Part shown: in pieces, positions 7,728 through 15,301 of the stretch
How positions within the stretch are numbered: the first letter of the stretch is position 1
Layout: every line of letters starts with the position of its first letter
From: Aquilonibacter sp963820185
Lineage (GTDB): Bacteria; Vulcanimicrobiota; Vulcanimicrobiia; Vulcanimicrobiales; Vulcanimicrobiaceae
DNA: 64,000 nt
Direction: 5' to 3'
NCBI GenBank assembly: GCA_963820185.1
Contig: CAWFYV010000004.1
Coordinates: 399,224 to 463,223, forward strand
Notes under the pieces: model-generated
The model's database searches: none
What the model was told of the DNA's origin: nothing
What the model saw: the letters and a program-made list of their open reading frames with translations, nothing else
Translations under genes and position numbers: made by a program

Positions 7728-8330
7728 TTATGGAGTGTGCGTGTTCGTCTGGCCCGGCGCTTGACGACGGATCGTCACCGTCTGGCTCAACGTGAGCAGC
7801 ACGTTGGAGCCCTGAGGAATGGAGAAGTTCGCCTTGCCGTTCAGTCCGTACAGCAAGCCGCCAGCCCCACCCACGATGGCCCCACCAGTTCCATGGAAGA
7901 TCCAACTGCCAAGCAGCGCGCCGCCGACGGTCGTCAGCGCGGTCTTAACCTCGTTCTTCTTGTCCGACTTGCGCTGGTCTTCGGTCATCGTCGCCGAAAT
8001 GTCGACGGTGCTGCCGTCAGCCAAACGCAAATAGTCGAATTGTAATCCGAGCGAAGGTTTGCGGCCTTGTCCTGCGCTTGTCACGCTGGTGACTTCACCC
8101 GCGATGATCCCGCCTTGAAAGGCGGGATTGCCGCTTGGATACGGCGGCACCACATCCATGACGAAGCGGTCGCCGACATGTGCTTTGCTGGTGTCGATCG
8201 GGGTGCGCATCCGCGCGTAGAGTTGTGCTCCCTGGTAGAGCGTCAGCTGCTCTTGCGCCGACGCAAGGAGTGTGCTTGCGGAGAACGCGGCCAGCATCGC
8301 GAACGCCGTCAGTGCATTTCGAAGGTTCAT
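7728..8330 (-). CDS. Secreted hypothetical protein with glycine-zipper segment
   Basis: A 200-aa protein with a signal peptide (MNLRNALTAFAMLAAFSASTLLASA). Its beta-rich core begins LYQGAQLYARMRTPIDTSKAHVGDRF. A Gly-rich hydrophobic stretch near residues 132-163 (TVGGALLGSW...GGAIVGGAGGLLYG) resembles a glycine zipper able to insert in or span a membrane. AGGAGAGGGT precedes the ATG. The core motif xGxxxxxxMxTPxDSxxAxxGDxF recurs in the next upstream gene (8419-8988), so the two are diverged paralogues separated by a terminator. Likely periplasmic or envelope; function unknown. Confidence 0.7.
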   Translation of the reverse strand: MNLRNALTAFAMLAAFSASTLLASAQEQLTLYQGAQLYARMRTPIDTSKAHVGDRFVMDVVPPYPSGNPAFQGGIIAGEVTSVTSAGQGRKPSLGLQFDYLRLADGSTVDISATMTEDQRKSDKKNEVKTALTTVGGALLGSWIFHGTGGAIVGGAGGLLYGLNGKANFSIPQGSNVLLTLSQTVTIRRQAPGQTNTHTP

Positions 8331-8370
8331 ACCCTCTCCTTTTGCTTCCTAAATTACTCCACGCAACGCA

Positions 8371-8401
8371 AGAACCCCGCGGGCTGGTTCCGCGGGGTTC
8401 T
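8371..8401 (-). terminator. Strong GC hairpin, probable terminator
   Basis: A perfect 12-bp inverted repeat, AGAACCCCGCGG/CCGCGGGGTTCT, with a 7-nt loop. It lies 18 nt past the stop of the 8419-8988 gene and before the promoter region of the next. The T-tract on the minus strand is weak (TTCTTG), so termination may be inefficient. Confidence 0.65.
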
Positions 8402-8418
8402 CATTTTCATCTGATTTT

Positions 8419-8988
8419 CTAAGGAACTTGTAAGTCGCTCGCCAGATCTATCGTCACCGGCGTGCCTGCTTGCACGACGAGCGGCTTTTTTGTCGAGGTA
8501 GCGTACGCAAACCCTCCGGTCTGCGCTGTCTGCTGCGTCTTCGGCCCAAGCTGTGTCGACCACGCCATCGTCGATTGATTCGGTGGACCGACCGTGTTCG
8601 GCATTCGTACCGGTCCCGGAGGAGGAACCGGTGCGCCTGGCCCCGTGGCATTGCGCTGCACAACGTTGCGCGAGACGACGAAGGCACGGATCGGTTCCTT
8701 TGCGCCACTTGCAAACGTGATGCTATCGAACAAGAACGCGATCTCTGCGGGCTGCATGCCAAATGGCCCGTTCACGCGCGTTATGTGCCCATTGATCCGC
8801 GCGCCGGCGAGCACCGGCTCCGACGGATCGTTCACGTGCAACGTAAAGGTGTCGCCCGCTTGCGCGGTGCGCGAATCGACGGGCGTCTGCATGATACATG
8901 CAATCTTCGTGCCGGCCTTGAGGGTGACGGGTTGCGTGAGCGTCGTCACCCCAAGCACCACCGCGATCAGCATCGCGAGCGCGCTCAT
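8419..8988 (-). CDS. Secreted hypothetical protein, paralogue of 7728-8330
   Basis: A 189-aa protein. ATG at 8988 overlaps the metK stop (ATGA); longer readings run into metK and are rejected. The N-terminus MSALAMLIAVVLGVTTLTQPV is a signal-like segment. The core LKAGTKIACIMQTPVDSRTAQ..GDTF has the same pattern as the neighbouring secreted gene. A Pro-rich linker (GAPVPPPGPV) splits two beta-rich halves. The translational coupling to metK is clear, but no functional link to S-adenosylmethionine is evident. Function unknown. Confidence 0.65.
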   Translation of the reverse strand: MSALAMLIAVVLGVTTLTQPVTLKAGTKIACIMQTPVDSRTAQAGDTFTLHVNDPSEPVLAGARINGHITRVNGPFGMQPAEIAFLFDSITFASGAKEPIRAFVVSRNVVQRNATGPGAPVPPPGPVRMPNTVGPPNQSTMAWSTQLGPKTQQTAQTGGFAYATSTKKPLVVQAGTPVTIDLASDLQVP

Positions 8989-10211
8989 TGCGCGAAGTTC
9001 GGCACGCGCAGCGCTTCGCCGGTAAAGCCGGTTGCGGCGCGAAGCGCATCGACTCTGTCGAGCCGTTCCCAAGGAAGATCGAGATCGGGGCGCCCGAAGT
9101 GACCATATGCCGCGGTTTGCTTATAGATCGGCCGGCGCAGGTTGAGGTAGTGGATGATCGCGGCTGGACGCAAATCGAACACTTGCTTCACAGCTTTGGC
9201 GATTTGCTCCTCGGCGATCTTCGACGTACCGAACGTCTCGACGAGTACGCTCATCGGCTCGGCGACGCCGATCGCATAGGCGACTTGCAATTCACACCGA
9301 TCCGCGAGCCCAGCTGCGACGACGTTCTTGGCGACCCAGCGTGCAGCATAGGCGGCCGAACGATCGACCTTGGTTGGATCCTTGCCGGAGAACGCACCGC
9401 CGCCGTGACGCGCCATACCGCCGTACGTGTCAGCGATGATCTTCCGTCCGGTGAGGCCGGCGTCACCCTTCGGTCCGCCGATCACGAAGCGCCCGGTCGG
9501 ATTGACGTACACGCGCGTATTTCTATCGAACATTGCACCGGGAATGACATGTTTAATCACCTTGTCGGTGACTTCGTTCCGAATCACTTCAAGGGCGATG
9601 TCCGGATCGTGTTGCGTCGAGATCACGACCGCATCCACGCGAACCGGCCGATCGCCGTCGTACTCGACCGTCACCTGCGACTTGCCGTCCGGGCGGAGAT
9701 ACGGAATGTCGCCGTTCTTGCGCAGTGCGGCGAGGTGCCGGGTGAGATTGTGTGCGAGCACGATCGGCAGCGGCATCAGCTCGGCCGTTTCACGCGACGC
9801 GTAGCCGAACATCATGCCCTGGTCACCGGCACCGGTCTTTTCGAATTCCTCGTCGTTACCGCCTTTGGCTTCGAGCGACTTGTCAACGCCCATCGCGATG
9901 TCGGGCGACTGCTCGTCGATCGAGACGCTGACGCCGCACGTTTCGGCGTCAAACCCGACGGCCGACTTCGTGTAGCCGATCTCCGCGATCGTGTTGCGCA
10001 CGATGCTGGGGATATCGATGTAGGTCTTGGTTGTCACCTCGCCGGCGATGTGAATCTGTCCGGTGATAGCAAACGTCTCGACCGCAACGCGCGAATATGG
10101 ATCCTCTTTGAGCAGCGCATCAAGCACTGCGTCGGAGATTTGATCGGCGACCTTGTCGGGGTGCCCTTCGGTCACCGACTCGGACGTAAACAGTCTGCGG
10201 TAGTCGCTCAT
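8985..10211 (-). CDS. metK: S-adenosylmethionine synthetase
   Basis: A 408-aa cytoplasmic enzyme making S-adenosylmethionine from ATP and methionine. Family signatures are intact: FTSESVTEGHPDKVADQISDA at the N-terminus, GAGDQGMMFGYA around residue 130, GPKGDAGLTGRK, and the P-loop-like GGGAFSGKDPTKVDRSAAY. It starts just after the ahcY stop, forming a methyl-cycle operon in which AhcY removes S-adenosylhomocysteine and MetK regenerates the methyl donor. No SAM or SAH riboswitch is apparent in the short leader before ahcY. Confidence 0.98.
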   Translation of the reverse strand: MSDYRRLFTSESVTEGHPDKVADQISDAVLDALLKEDPYSRVAVETFAITGQIHIAGEVTTKTYIDIPSIVRNTIAEIGYTKSAVGFDAETCGVSVSIDEQSPDIAMGVDKSLEAKGGNDEEFEKTGAGDQGMMFGYASRETAELMPLPIVLAHNLTRHLAALRKNGDIPYLRPDGKSQVTVEYDGDRPVRVDAVVISTQHDPDIALEVIRNEVTDKVIKHVIPGAMFDRNTRVYVNPTGRFVIGGPKGDAGLTGRKIIADTYGGMARHGGGAFSGKDPTKVDRSAAYAARWVAKNVVAAGLADRCELQVAYAIGVAEPMSVLVETFGTSKIAEEQIAKAVKQVFDLRPAAIIHYLNLRRPIYKQTAAYGHFGRPDLDLPWERLDRVDALRAATGFTGEALRVPNFAQ

Positions 10212-10212
10212 C

Positions 10213-11484
10213 TTAGGTGCCCTCCGACCATGACGCCATGTACTTGACTTGCTCGGGCGTCAGGGTGTCGATTTCAACGTTCATCGACGAGAGTTTGAGC
10301 GTTGCCACTTCTTCATCGATCTCGAGCGGCACGTCGTACACGTGCTTCTTCAACGTATTATGGTTCTTGGCCAGGTAGCCCGCGGCCATCGCCTGATTGG
10401 CAAACGACATATCCATCACTGCCGCCGGATGGCCCTCGCCAGCCGCCAAGTTCACCAGGCGCCCGTCGGCAAGGATGCAGACCTTGCGGCCGTCATGGAA
10501 CTCGTATTGTTCAACGAAGGTACGCGGCACCGTCATGCCCTTGGCAAGACGCTTGATGCCGTCCAAGTCGAGCTCATCGTTGAAATGGCCCGAATTGCAG
10601 ACGATCGCGCCGTCCTTCATCAACTTGAAGTGCTCTTCTCGGATCACATGATAGTTGCCGGTAACGGTGACGAAGATGTCACCGGCCTTCGCGGCGTCGG
10701 TCATCGGCATCACGCCATAGCCGTCCATCACTGCTTCGATCGCTTTACGCGGATCGACTTCGGTCACAACGACGTGCGCGCCCATGCCGGCCGCGCGCTG
10801 GGCGATGCCGCGTCCGCACCAGCCGTAGCCCACCACGACGAGCGTGCGTCCGGCGAGCAAGACGTTGGTCGCGCGGATGATCCCGTCGAGCGTCGACTGG
10901 CCCGTGCCATAGCGATTGTCGAACATGTGCTTGGTCAGCGCGTTGTTCACGGCGACAACCGGGTAGGGCAACACGCCGTCCTTTTCCATCGCCTTCAGGC
11001 GGATGACGCCAGTCGTGGTTTCTTCGCAGCCACCGATCATGTCTTTGAGCAGATGATTGTGCTTGGTAAAGATCGTTGTCACGAGGTCGCAGCCGTCATC
11101 CATCGACATATGCGGCTTGGTCGCAATCACCGATTCGATGTGCGAGTAGTAGGTAGCGTTGTCTTCGCCCTTGATCGCGTACGTCGGAATGCCGTATTCG
11201 CAGAGCGCGGCAGCGACGTCGTCCTGCGTCGAGAGCGGATTGCTCGCGCACAGCGCGATCTCCGCACCGCCGGCCTGAAGCGCCAGCATCAAGTTCGCCG
11301 TTTCGGTCGTTACGTGCAAGCATGCGCCGATGCGCACACCTTTGAGCGGCTTCTCGATCTCGAACCGATCGCGAATTTGCGCAAGCACCGGCATGTACGC
11401 GCCGGCCCACGCAATGCGCGAGCGGCCGGCTTCTGCCAAGCTGCGGTCTTTGACATCACCAGCAAGCTTTTCCGTGACGGGCAC
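10213..11484 (-). CDS. ahcY: Adenosylhomocysteinase
   Basis: A 423-aa NAD-dependent enzyme that hydrolyses S-adenosylhomocysteine to adenosine and homocysteine. It contains LHVTTETANLMLALQAGGAEIALCASNPLSTQDDVAAAL, the NAD fold VVVGYGWCGRGIAQRA, and the C-terminal LxxxMDMSFANQAMAA. At about 420 residues it is the short form typical of archaea and Thermotoga-like bacteria, lacking the ~40-aa insertion of proteobacterial enzymes. GTG at 11484 is the start, with AGGAG 8 nt upstream. It leads the ahcY-metK operon and is divergent from the folate-type gene at 11518. Confidence 0.97.
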   Translation of the reverse strand: MPVTEKLAGDVKDRSLAEAGRSRIAWAGAYMPVLAQIRDRFEIEKPLKGVRIGACLHVTTETANLMLALQAGGAEIALCASNPLSTQDDVAAALCEYGIPTYAIKGEDNATYYSHIESVIATKPHMSMDDGCDLVTTIFTKHNHLLKDMIGGCEETTTGVIRLKAMEKDGVLPYPVVAVNNALTKHMFDNRYGTGQSTLDGIIRATNVLLAGRTLVVVGYGWCGRGIAQRAAGMGAHVVVTEVDPRKAIEAVMDGYGVMPMTDAAKAGDIFVTVTGNYHVIREEHFKLMKDGAIVCNSGHFNDELDLDGIKRLAKGMTVPRTFVEQYEFHDGRKVCILADGRLVNLAAGEGHPAAVMDMSFANQAMAAGYLAKNHNTLKKHVYDVPLEIDEEVATLKLSSMNVEIDTLTPEQVKYMASWSEGT

Positions 11485-11517
11485 GATGAGACTCCTATAT
11501 TCGAAGGCAAGGAATAT

Positions 11518-12183
11518 GTGGGGATTAGCGGGAGGCTTTCGAGCCCGACGCGGAAAGCCCCCGGCGTGGAAACGCTCTCCGATTACTTAGCACAGCTCGC
11601 CAGTGAATGGCCAACCCCCGGCGGGGGCAGCGCTGCGACCATGGTCGCAGCCGCTGGCGCGGGGCTGGTCGCTATGGTCGCGCGGATCTGCTCGGCCAAC
11701 CCCAAGTACGCAACGCACAAGGATCTTGCCCTCGAACTGGTTGGACAGGCAGACTCGCTGCGCGAGGAGTTTTTGCGCGCACGCGAGCGCGACGAGGCCG
11801 CCTTCGATCGGGTAGTGGCGGCAACCGCCATGCCCAAGGCGACGGAATCGGAGAAGCATGCGCGTCGCGCCGCACTCGAGATCGCGCTTGCACACGCGGC
11901 GGCCGAGCCGCTCGCCGCCATGCAGAACGCGCTCGAGGTCCTTCGCCTTGCCGAAAACGCGCTCGCGTTCAACAACGGCAATCTCGTCAGCGACATCGGG
12001 TGCGCAGCGGAGTTTGCCGCTGCTGCGCTGACGTCATCCGCCTATAACGTGCGCATCAACCATAAGTTCATGCGCGACAGCGCGGCGGTCGAAGCACAGC
12101 AGCACGCGCTCGAACGCTACGAGCGCGACGCGCTCGCACTGCTTACGAAAGTGCGCCGGGCAGTCAACGAAGCGTTAGGGTGA
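11518..12183 (+). CDS. Cyclodeaminase/cyclohydrolase family protein (FTCD_C-like)
   Basis: A 221-aa helical protein of the formiminotransferase-cyclodeaminase C-terminal family, which acts on one-carbon-substituted tetrahydrofolate. Hallmarks: WPTPGGGSAATMVAAAGAGLVAMVARI, ERDEAAFDRVVAA and the late DIGCAAEFAAAALTSSAYNVRIN. GTG 11518 is preceded by AAGGA; a shorter start at GTG 11566 (VETLSDYLAQL) would fit the usual family length as well. The frame stays open far upstream, but that part is antisense to ahcY and rejected. Position beside ahcY-metK fits one-carbon metabolism. The 3' end overlaps the convergent peptidase gene by 9 nt. Confidence 0.88.
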   Translation: MGISGRLSSPTRKAPGVETLSDYLAQLASEWPTPGGGSAATMVAAAGAGLVAMVARICSANPKYATHKDLALELVGQADSLREEFLRARERDEAAFDRVVAATAMPKATESEKHARRAALEIALAHAAAEPLAAMQNALEVLRLAENALAFNNGNLVSDIGCAAEFAAAALTSSAYNVRINHKFMRDSAAVEAQQHALERYERDALALLTKVRRAVNEALG

Positions 12184-14826
12184 CTCCGGGGCCACGATAA
12201 CACGCGTAAATTTTTTTGGATCGATCCAGTGGTCCATTGCGCGCTGCACGTCTTGCGGTGTGGTCGCGATCACCCGTGCATAGAAGCGGGTCACGTCGTT
12301 TGCGTCTAAGCCATCTTGCGCAGACGTGAGCAAGTTCCGCGCGACCCCATTGTAGCTATCCAGCGAGACGGTATAGCTCGACAGCAGCATCGCCTTCGCG
12401 AGCGCCAGGTCGGCTGCGCTGGGCGGATACTTGCGCAGCCGTTCGAGCGACGCGCTGGCAGCGTTTTGCGCCGCGTTGACGTTCTTCGGGTCGGAAGCAA
12501 ATGTCAGGACGAACGTCGATCCGCTCTCGCTCACGTTGAGCGACGAATCGATCGAGTATGCATAGCCGTGCTGCTTGCGAACATCGTGGAACAGCATCGA
12601 GCCAGTCCCCTCGCCGGAGAGCATCGTATTGGCGAGATCGAGCGCCACGACGTCGCGGTTGCCGCGGCGCAACCCAAATGCTTGCGTGAGCGTTACGTCG
12701 GCCTGCTTGTTGGTTGACGAGCGAATCGTCGTCGATGTGCCGGTGCGCTGCGTGTGGCGGACGGGCGGATACGCCATCGACGGCGTTGGACCGTGGCTTT
12801 GCCACCCACCGAAATATTTCTCGAAACTCACCCTGACTTGATCCGGCGTCACGTCGCCGACGACCGAGATCGTCGTAAGGTCCGGCCGATAGGCGAACGC
12901 GTACCACTTCAGGACATCGCTACGCGTTACGGCAGCAAGGCTCGCGGACGTCGAATGCCGGCGATGGGGATCATTTGGCGGATACATCGCATAGAGGCGC
13001 GCGATGCTCGCGCGGTACTCGGGGCGGCCTTCGAGCGCGCGCGTCGACTTCACGGTGTTGCTCGACACAAGCGCAAATTGGTCCGTCGCGAAGGCGGGAT
13101 GCAATTGTGCATCGGCGAGAAGTGCGATCGTACGATCGAAATCCTCCAAGCGCGCCTGGGCGTAAAAAGACGTGCCTAGCTCGACGTACGCGGCGATCGC
13201 TTCGACCTGCGCACGGTAGGACTTGAAATCGTAGGTCGTGGTGCCGTACGCCAGCAGCTGGCTTGTAATCGCGGAGACACCCTCGCGGCCTTTCGCCTCG
13301 TAAAGATCGGTATTGTTGCGGATCGCACCGTGCACCACGAACGTCGGCGACGACGTCTCCGGTCGAACGACGATCGTCATGCCATTCTTCAGATGCAGGG
13401 TCGTCGCCGGCGCATCAACGTCCGGAGCGCGCAGTTGCGCGGAGAAGTATTGATCGGTCCATTGCGGCAACCTCACCGCGTCGCTGGCGGTGACCTGCAC
13501 GTTCTCTTTGGTATTCATCGAGTCGGCGCTGGGCATTGCCGCACTCGGATTCGCGAGAAGCGACAGCGTAACGCTGTGGCCTTGCACGACATACGTCGTG
13601 AACACGCGATTCACATCCGCAGGCGTGACGGCTTCGAGCGCAGCGTAGAGTTGATCGGGCGTACGGTTCTCGATGGACTGCGCGGTCGACCATTCCTCGG
13701 CTGAGCCTGGGATACTCGTGCCTTCGTACGCGCGTGAGGCCAGCAACCCGTTTTTTGCGTCGGTGATCAGCTCGAGTGGGATGCCGGTCTTGGCGTACCC
13801 GTCGATCACGCCTTGCAGATTGGCGACCGCGACTTTCGGATCGGTGCCCGGTAGCGTCGCGGCAGCGAAGACGCCGAAGCCGCCTTGGGCGAATGCGGAA
13901 TCTTGCGCCACGGCAAAGAGCGCCTTCCCCTGGAGCATCAGATCGGCAAGCGACCCGCGTCCACTCTGCAGCGCCTGGAACAGCACCTGCGTCGCAGCAT
14001 AGTCGGCATCGCTCGTTCCGGGCATACGCATCGTGATCATCGTGATCGGAATTGGAAAGTCGATCTTCTGCGTGAGTGCCGCACCTTCGAGCGGCTTGAG
14101 CGGGAGCGGCGGATGTGCGGGAACCGTTGCCGGCGCAATATCGCCGAACCGGCTCTTGACCAATTCGAGCGCGGCTGCGGGATCGACCTCGCCCGCAATT
14201 ACAAGCAGCGCATTGTTCGGGTGATACCAGGTGTGGTAAAACGCGGCAATGTCCGATGCGCGCATTTTGTCAAACCCAGCCAGGGTTCCGACCGGATCCG
14301 CTGCCCACGGGGAGTCGCCGAAAAAAAGCGCGTTGACTTGCTTCATCGCGCCGAGCATCGGATTGCTGAGATGCGACTTCACTTCTTGCTCGATCGCGCC
14401 GCGCTCGTTGCTCCAATCGGTGTCGCGCATCGAGGCGTGCTGCATGCGGTCGGCCTCGACGCGTAGCACCACGTCAAGGTAGTTCGAGGGTATCGTGAAG
14501 TAATAGCGCGTGATCGTGCTTGTGGTTGTGGCGTCGTATTCGGCGCCGATACGCGTCGCGATGTTCGCAAATTGATCCGACGACACGCCGGGAGTTCCGC
14601 GGAACATCATGTGCTCGGTTGCGTGGGCGATGCCGGGAATTGTATCGTCGTTCGAGCCGACATTATAGACTAGCGACGTGGTTACGACCGGCGCGAGATG
14701 GTTGGGCACGATGATAACGTGCAAGCCGTTCGCCAGCGTGGTGTCCAATACGGGCGATACGGGGGATGCACTCGGCGCCACACCAAGAAGTGCCCACGCA
14801 ACAACGAGCGCTAGAACGGCCTTCAC
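12175..14826 (-). CDS. M16 family zinc metallopeptidase, two tandem domains
   Basis: An 883-aa secreted insulinase-like peptidase. The start at GTG 14826 is favoured because GGAGG lies 8 nt upstream; a GTG 9 nt earlier is too close to it. After a signal peptide (MKAVLALVVAWALLGVAPSASP) comes the inverted zinc motif HATEH in GIAHATEHMMFRG, with the third ligand Glu in the ERGAIEQEV segment. The second half (from about residue 465, LKNGMTIVVRPE) repeats the fold without HxxEH, as usual for the inactive partner domain. It probably degrades small peptides in the periplasm. Its 3' end overlaps the convergent gene. Confidence 0.93.
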   Translation of the reverse strand: MKAVLALVVAWALLGVAPSASPVSPVLDTTLANGLHVIIVPNHLAPVVTTSLVYNVGSNDDTIPGIAHATEHMMFRGTPGVSSDQFANIATRIGAEYDATTTSTITRYYFTIPSNYLDVVLRVEADRMQHASMRDTDWSNERGAIEQEVKSHLSNPMLGAMKQVNALFFGDSPWAADPVGTLAGFDKMRASDIAAFYHTWYHPNNALLVIAGEVDPAAALELVKSRFGDIAPATVPAHPPLPLKPLEGAALTQKIDFPIPITMITMRMPGTSDADYAATQVLFQALQSGRGSLADLMLQGKALFAVAQDSAFAQGGFGVFAAATLPGTDPKVAVANLQGVIDGYAKTGIPLELITDAKNGLLASRAYEGTSIPGSAEEWSTAQSIENRTPDQLYAALEAVTPADVNRVFTTYVVQGHSVTLSLLANPSAAMPSADSMNTKENVQVTASDAVRLPQWTDQYFSAQLRAPDVDAPATTLHLKNGMTIVVRPETSSPTFVVHGAIRNNTDLYEAKGREGVSAITSQLLAYGTTTYDFKSYRAQVEAIAAYVELGTSFYAQARLEDFDRTIALLADAQLHPAFATDQFALVSSNTVKSTRALEGRPEYRASIARLYAMYPPNDPHRRHSTSASLAAVTRSDVLKWYAFAYRPDLTTISVVGDVTPDQVRVSFEKYFGGWQSHGPTPSMAYPPVRHTQRTGTSTTIRSSTNKQADVTLTQAFGLRRGNRDVVALDLANTMLSGEGTGSMLFHDVRKQHGYAYSIDSSLNVSESGSTFVLTFASDPKNVNAAQNAASASLERLRKYPPSAADLALAKAMLLSSYTVSLDSYNGVARNLLTSAQDGLDANDVTRFYARVIATTPQDVQRAMDHWIDPKKFTRVIVAPESP

Positions 14827-14917
14827 GAGTGACACCTCCGATTGGAAGACGGGTCCCCGCTCGTTCCTCCCGGATTACAACGATGCCTTCGCCCTAGTGC
14901 AAAGTACCCATATCCGT

Positions 14918-15301
14918 CTAGGGCCTGGGTTGATTGACGTAGCAACGGCGGGTCCCCGGATCGTAATAACCATCTACCGTTATGCCGATCGAGTTGCGCA
15001 CATAGACCTGTCCTCGCGTATCGCACACGTCTTTGCCGTTGCGGTCCTGAAACTGAAAACGCACGTAGTAGAGGCTTCCCATGACATAATTCCCTGACCG
15101 CCATGCGCGCGATCTATTCGGATCGACGAAACCGTAATCCAAGTTGCGAGTCTTCCCCAAATCCTGAATGGTGATCCACGCACGATAATTCGAATGGTTG
15201 ACCGTCTGGATGTCGGTTTTGGCGGCGAGAGCCGGCAGGGATGTGACGAGTTCGGCGAGCCCCACAAGCAGGGCGATCACGGAAAAAGAGACCATTTTCA
15301 T
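14918..15301 (-). CDS. Small secreted hypothetical protein with two cysteines
   Basis: A 127-aa protein with a signal peptide (MKMVSFSVIALLVGLAELVTSLPALAA). The mature domain is beta-rich with a YGFVDPNRS motif and two cysteines (KDVCDT, RRCYVN) that could form a disulphide. Its ATG overlaps the stop of the preceding propeller gene (ATGA), so the two are coupled. It resembles in outline the small protein at 44144-44476, which has YGTVNPNKS and a similarly spaced cysteine pair. Function unknown; envelope location inferred. Confidence 0.7.
   Translation of the reverse strand: MKMVSFSVIALLVGLAELVTSLPALAAKTDIQTVNHSNYRAWITIQDLGKTRNLDYGFVDPNRSRAWRSGNYVMGSLYYVRFQFQDRNGKDVCDTRGQVYVRNSIGITVDGYYDPGTRRCYVNQPRP

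Noticed and set aside
8988..10247. 419-codon plus-strand frame antisense to metK
   Set aside because: metK is unmistakable on the other strand; the antisense frame has no recognisable domain or start signals.
10249..11517. Long plus-strand open frame (over 400 codons) antisense to ahcY, continuous with the cyclodeaminase frame
   Set aside because: It mirrors the codon positions of ahcY, is Arg/His/Val-rich without any family motif, and the real gene starts with its own GTG and ribosome-binding site. A product of high third-position GC.
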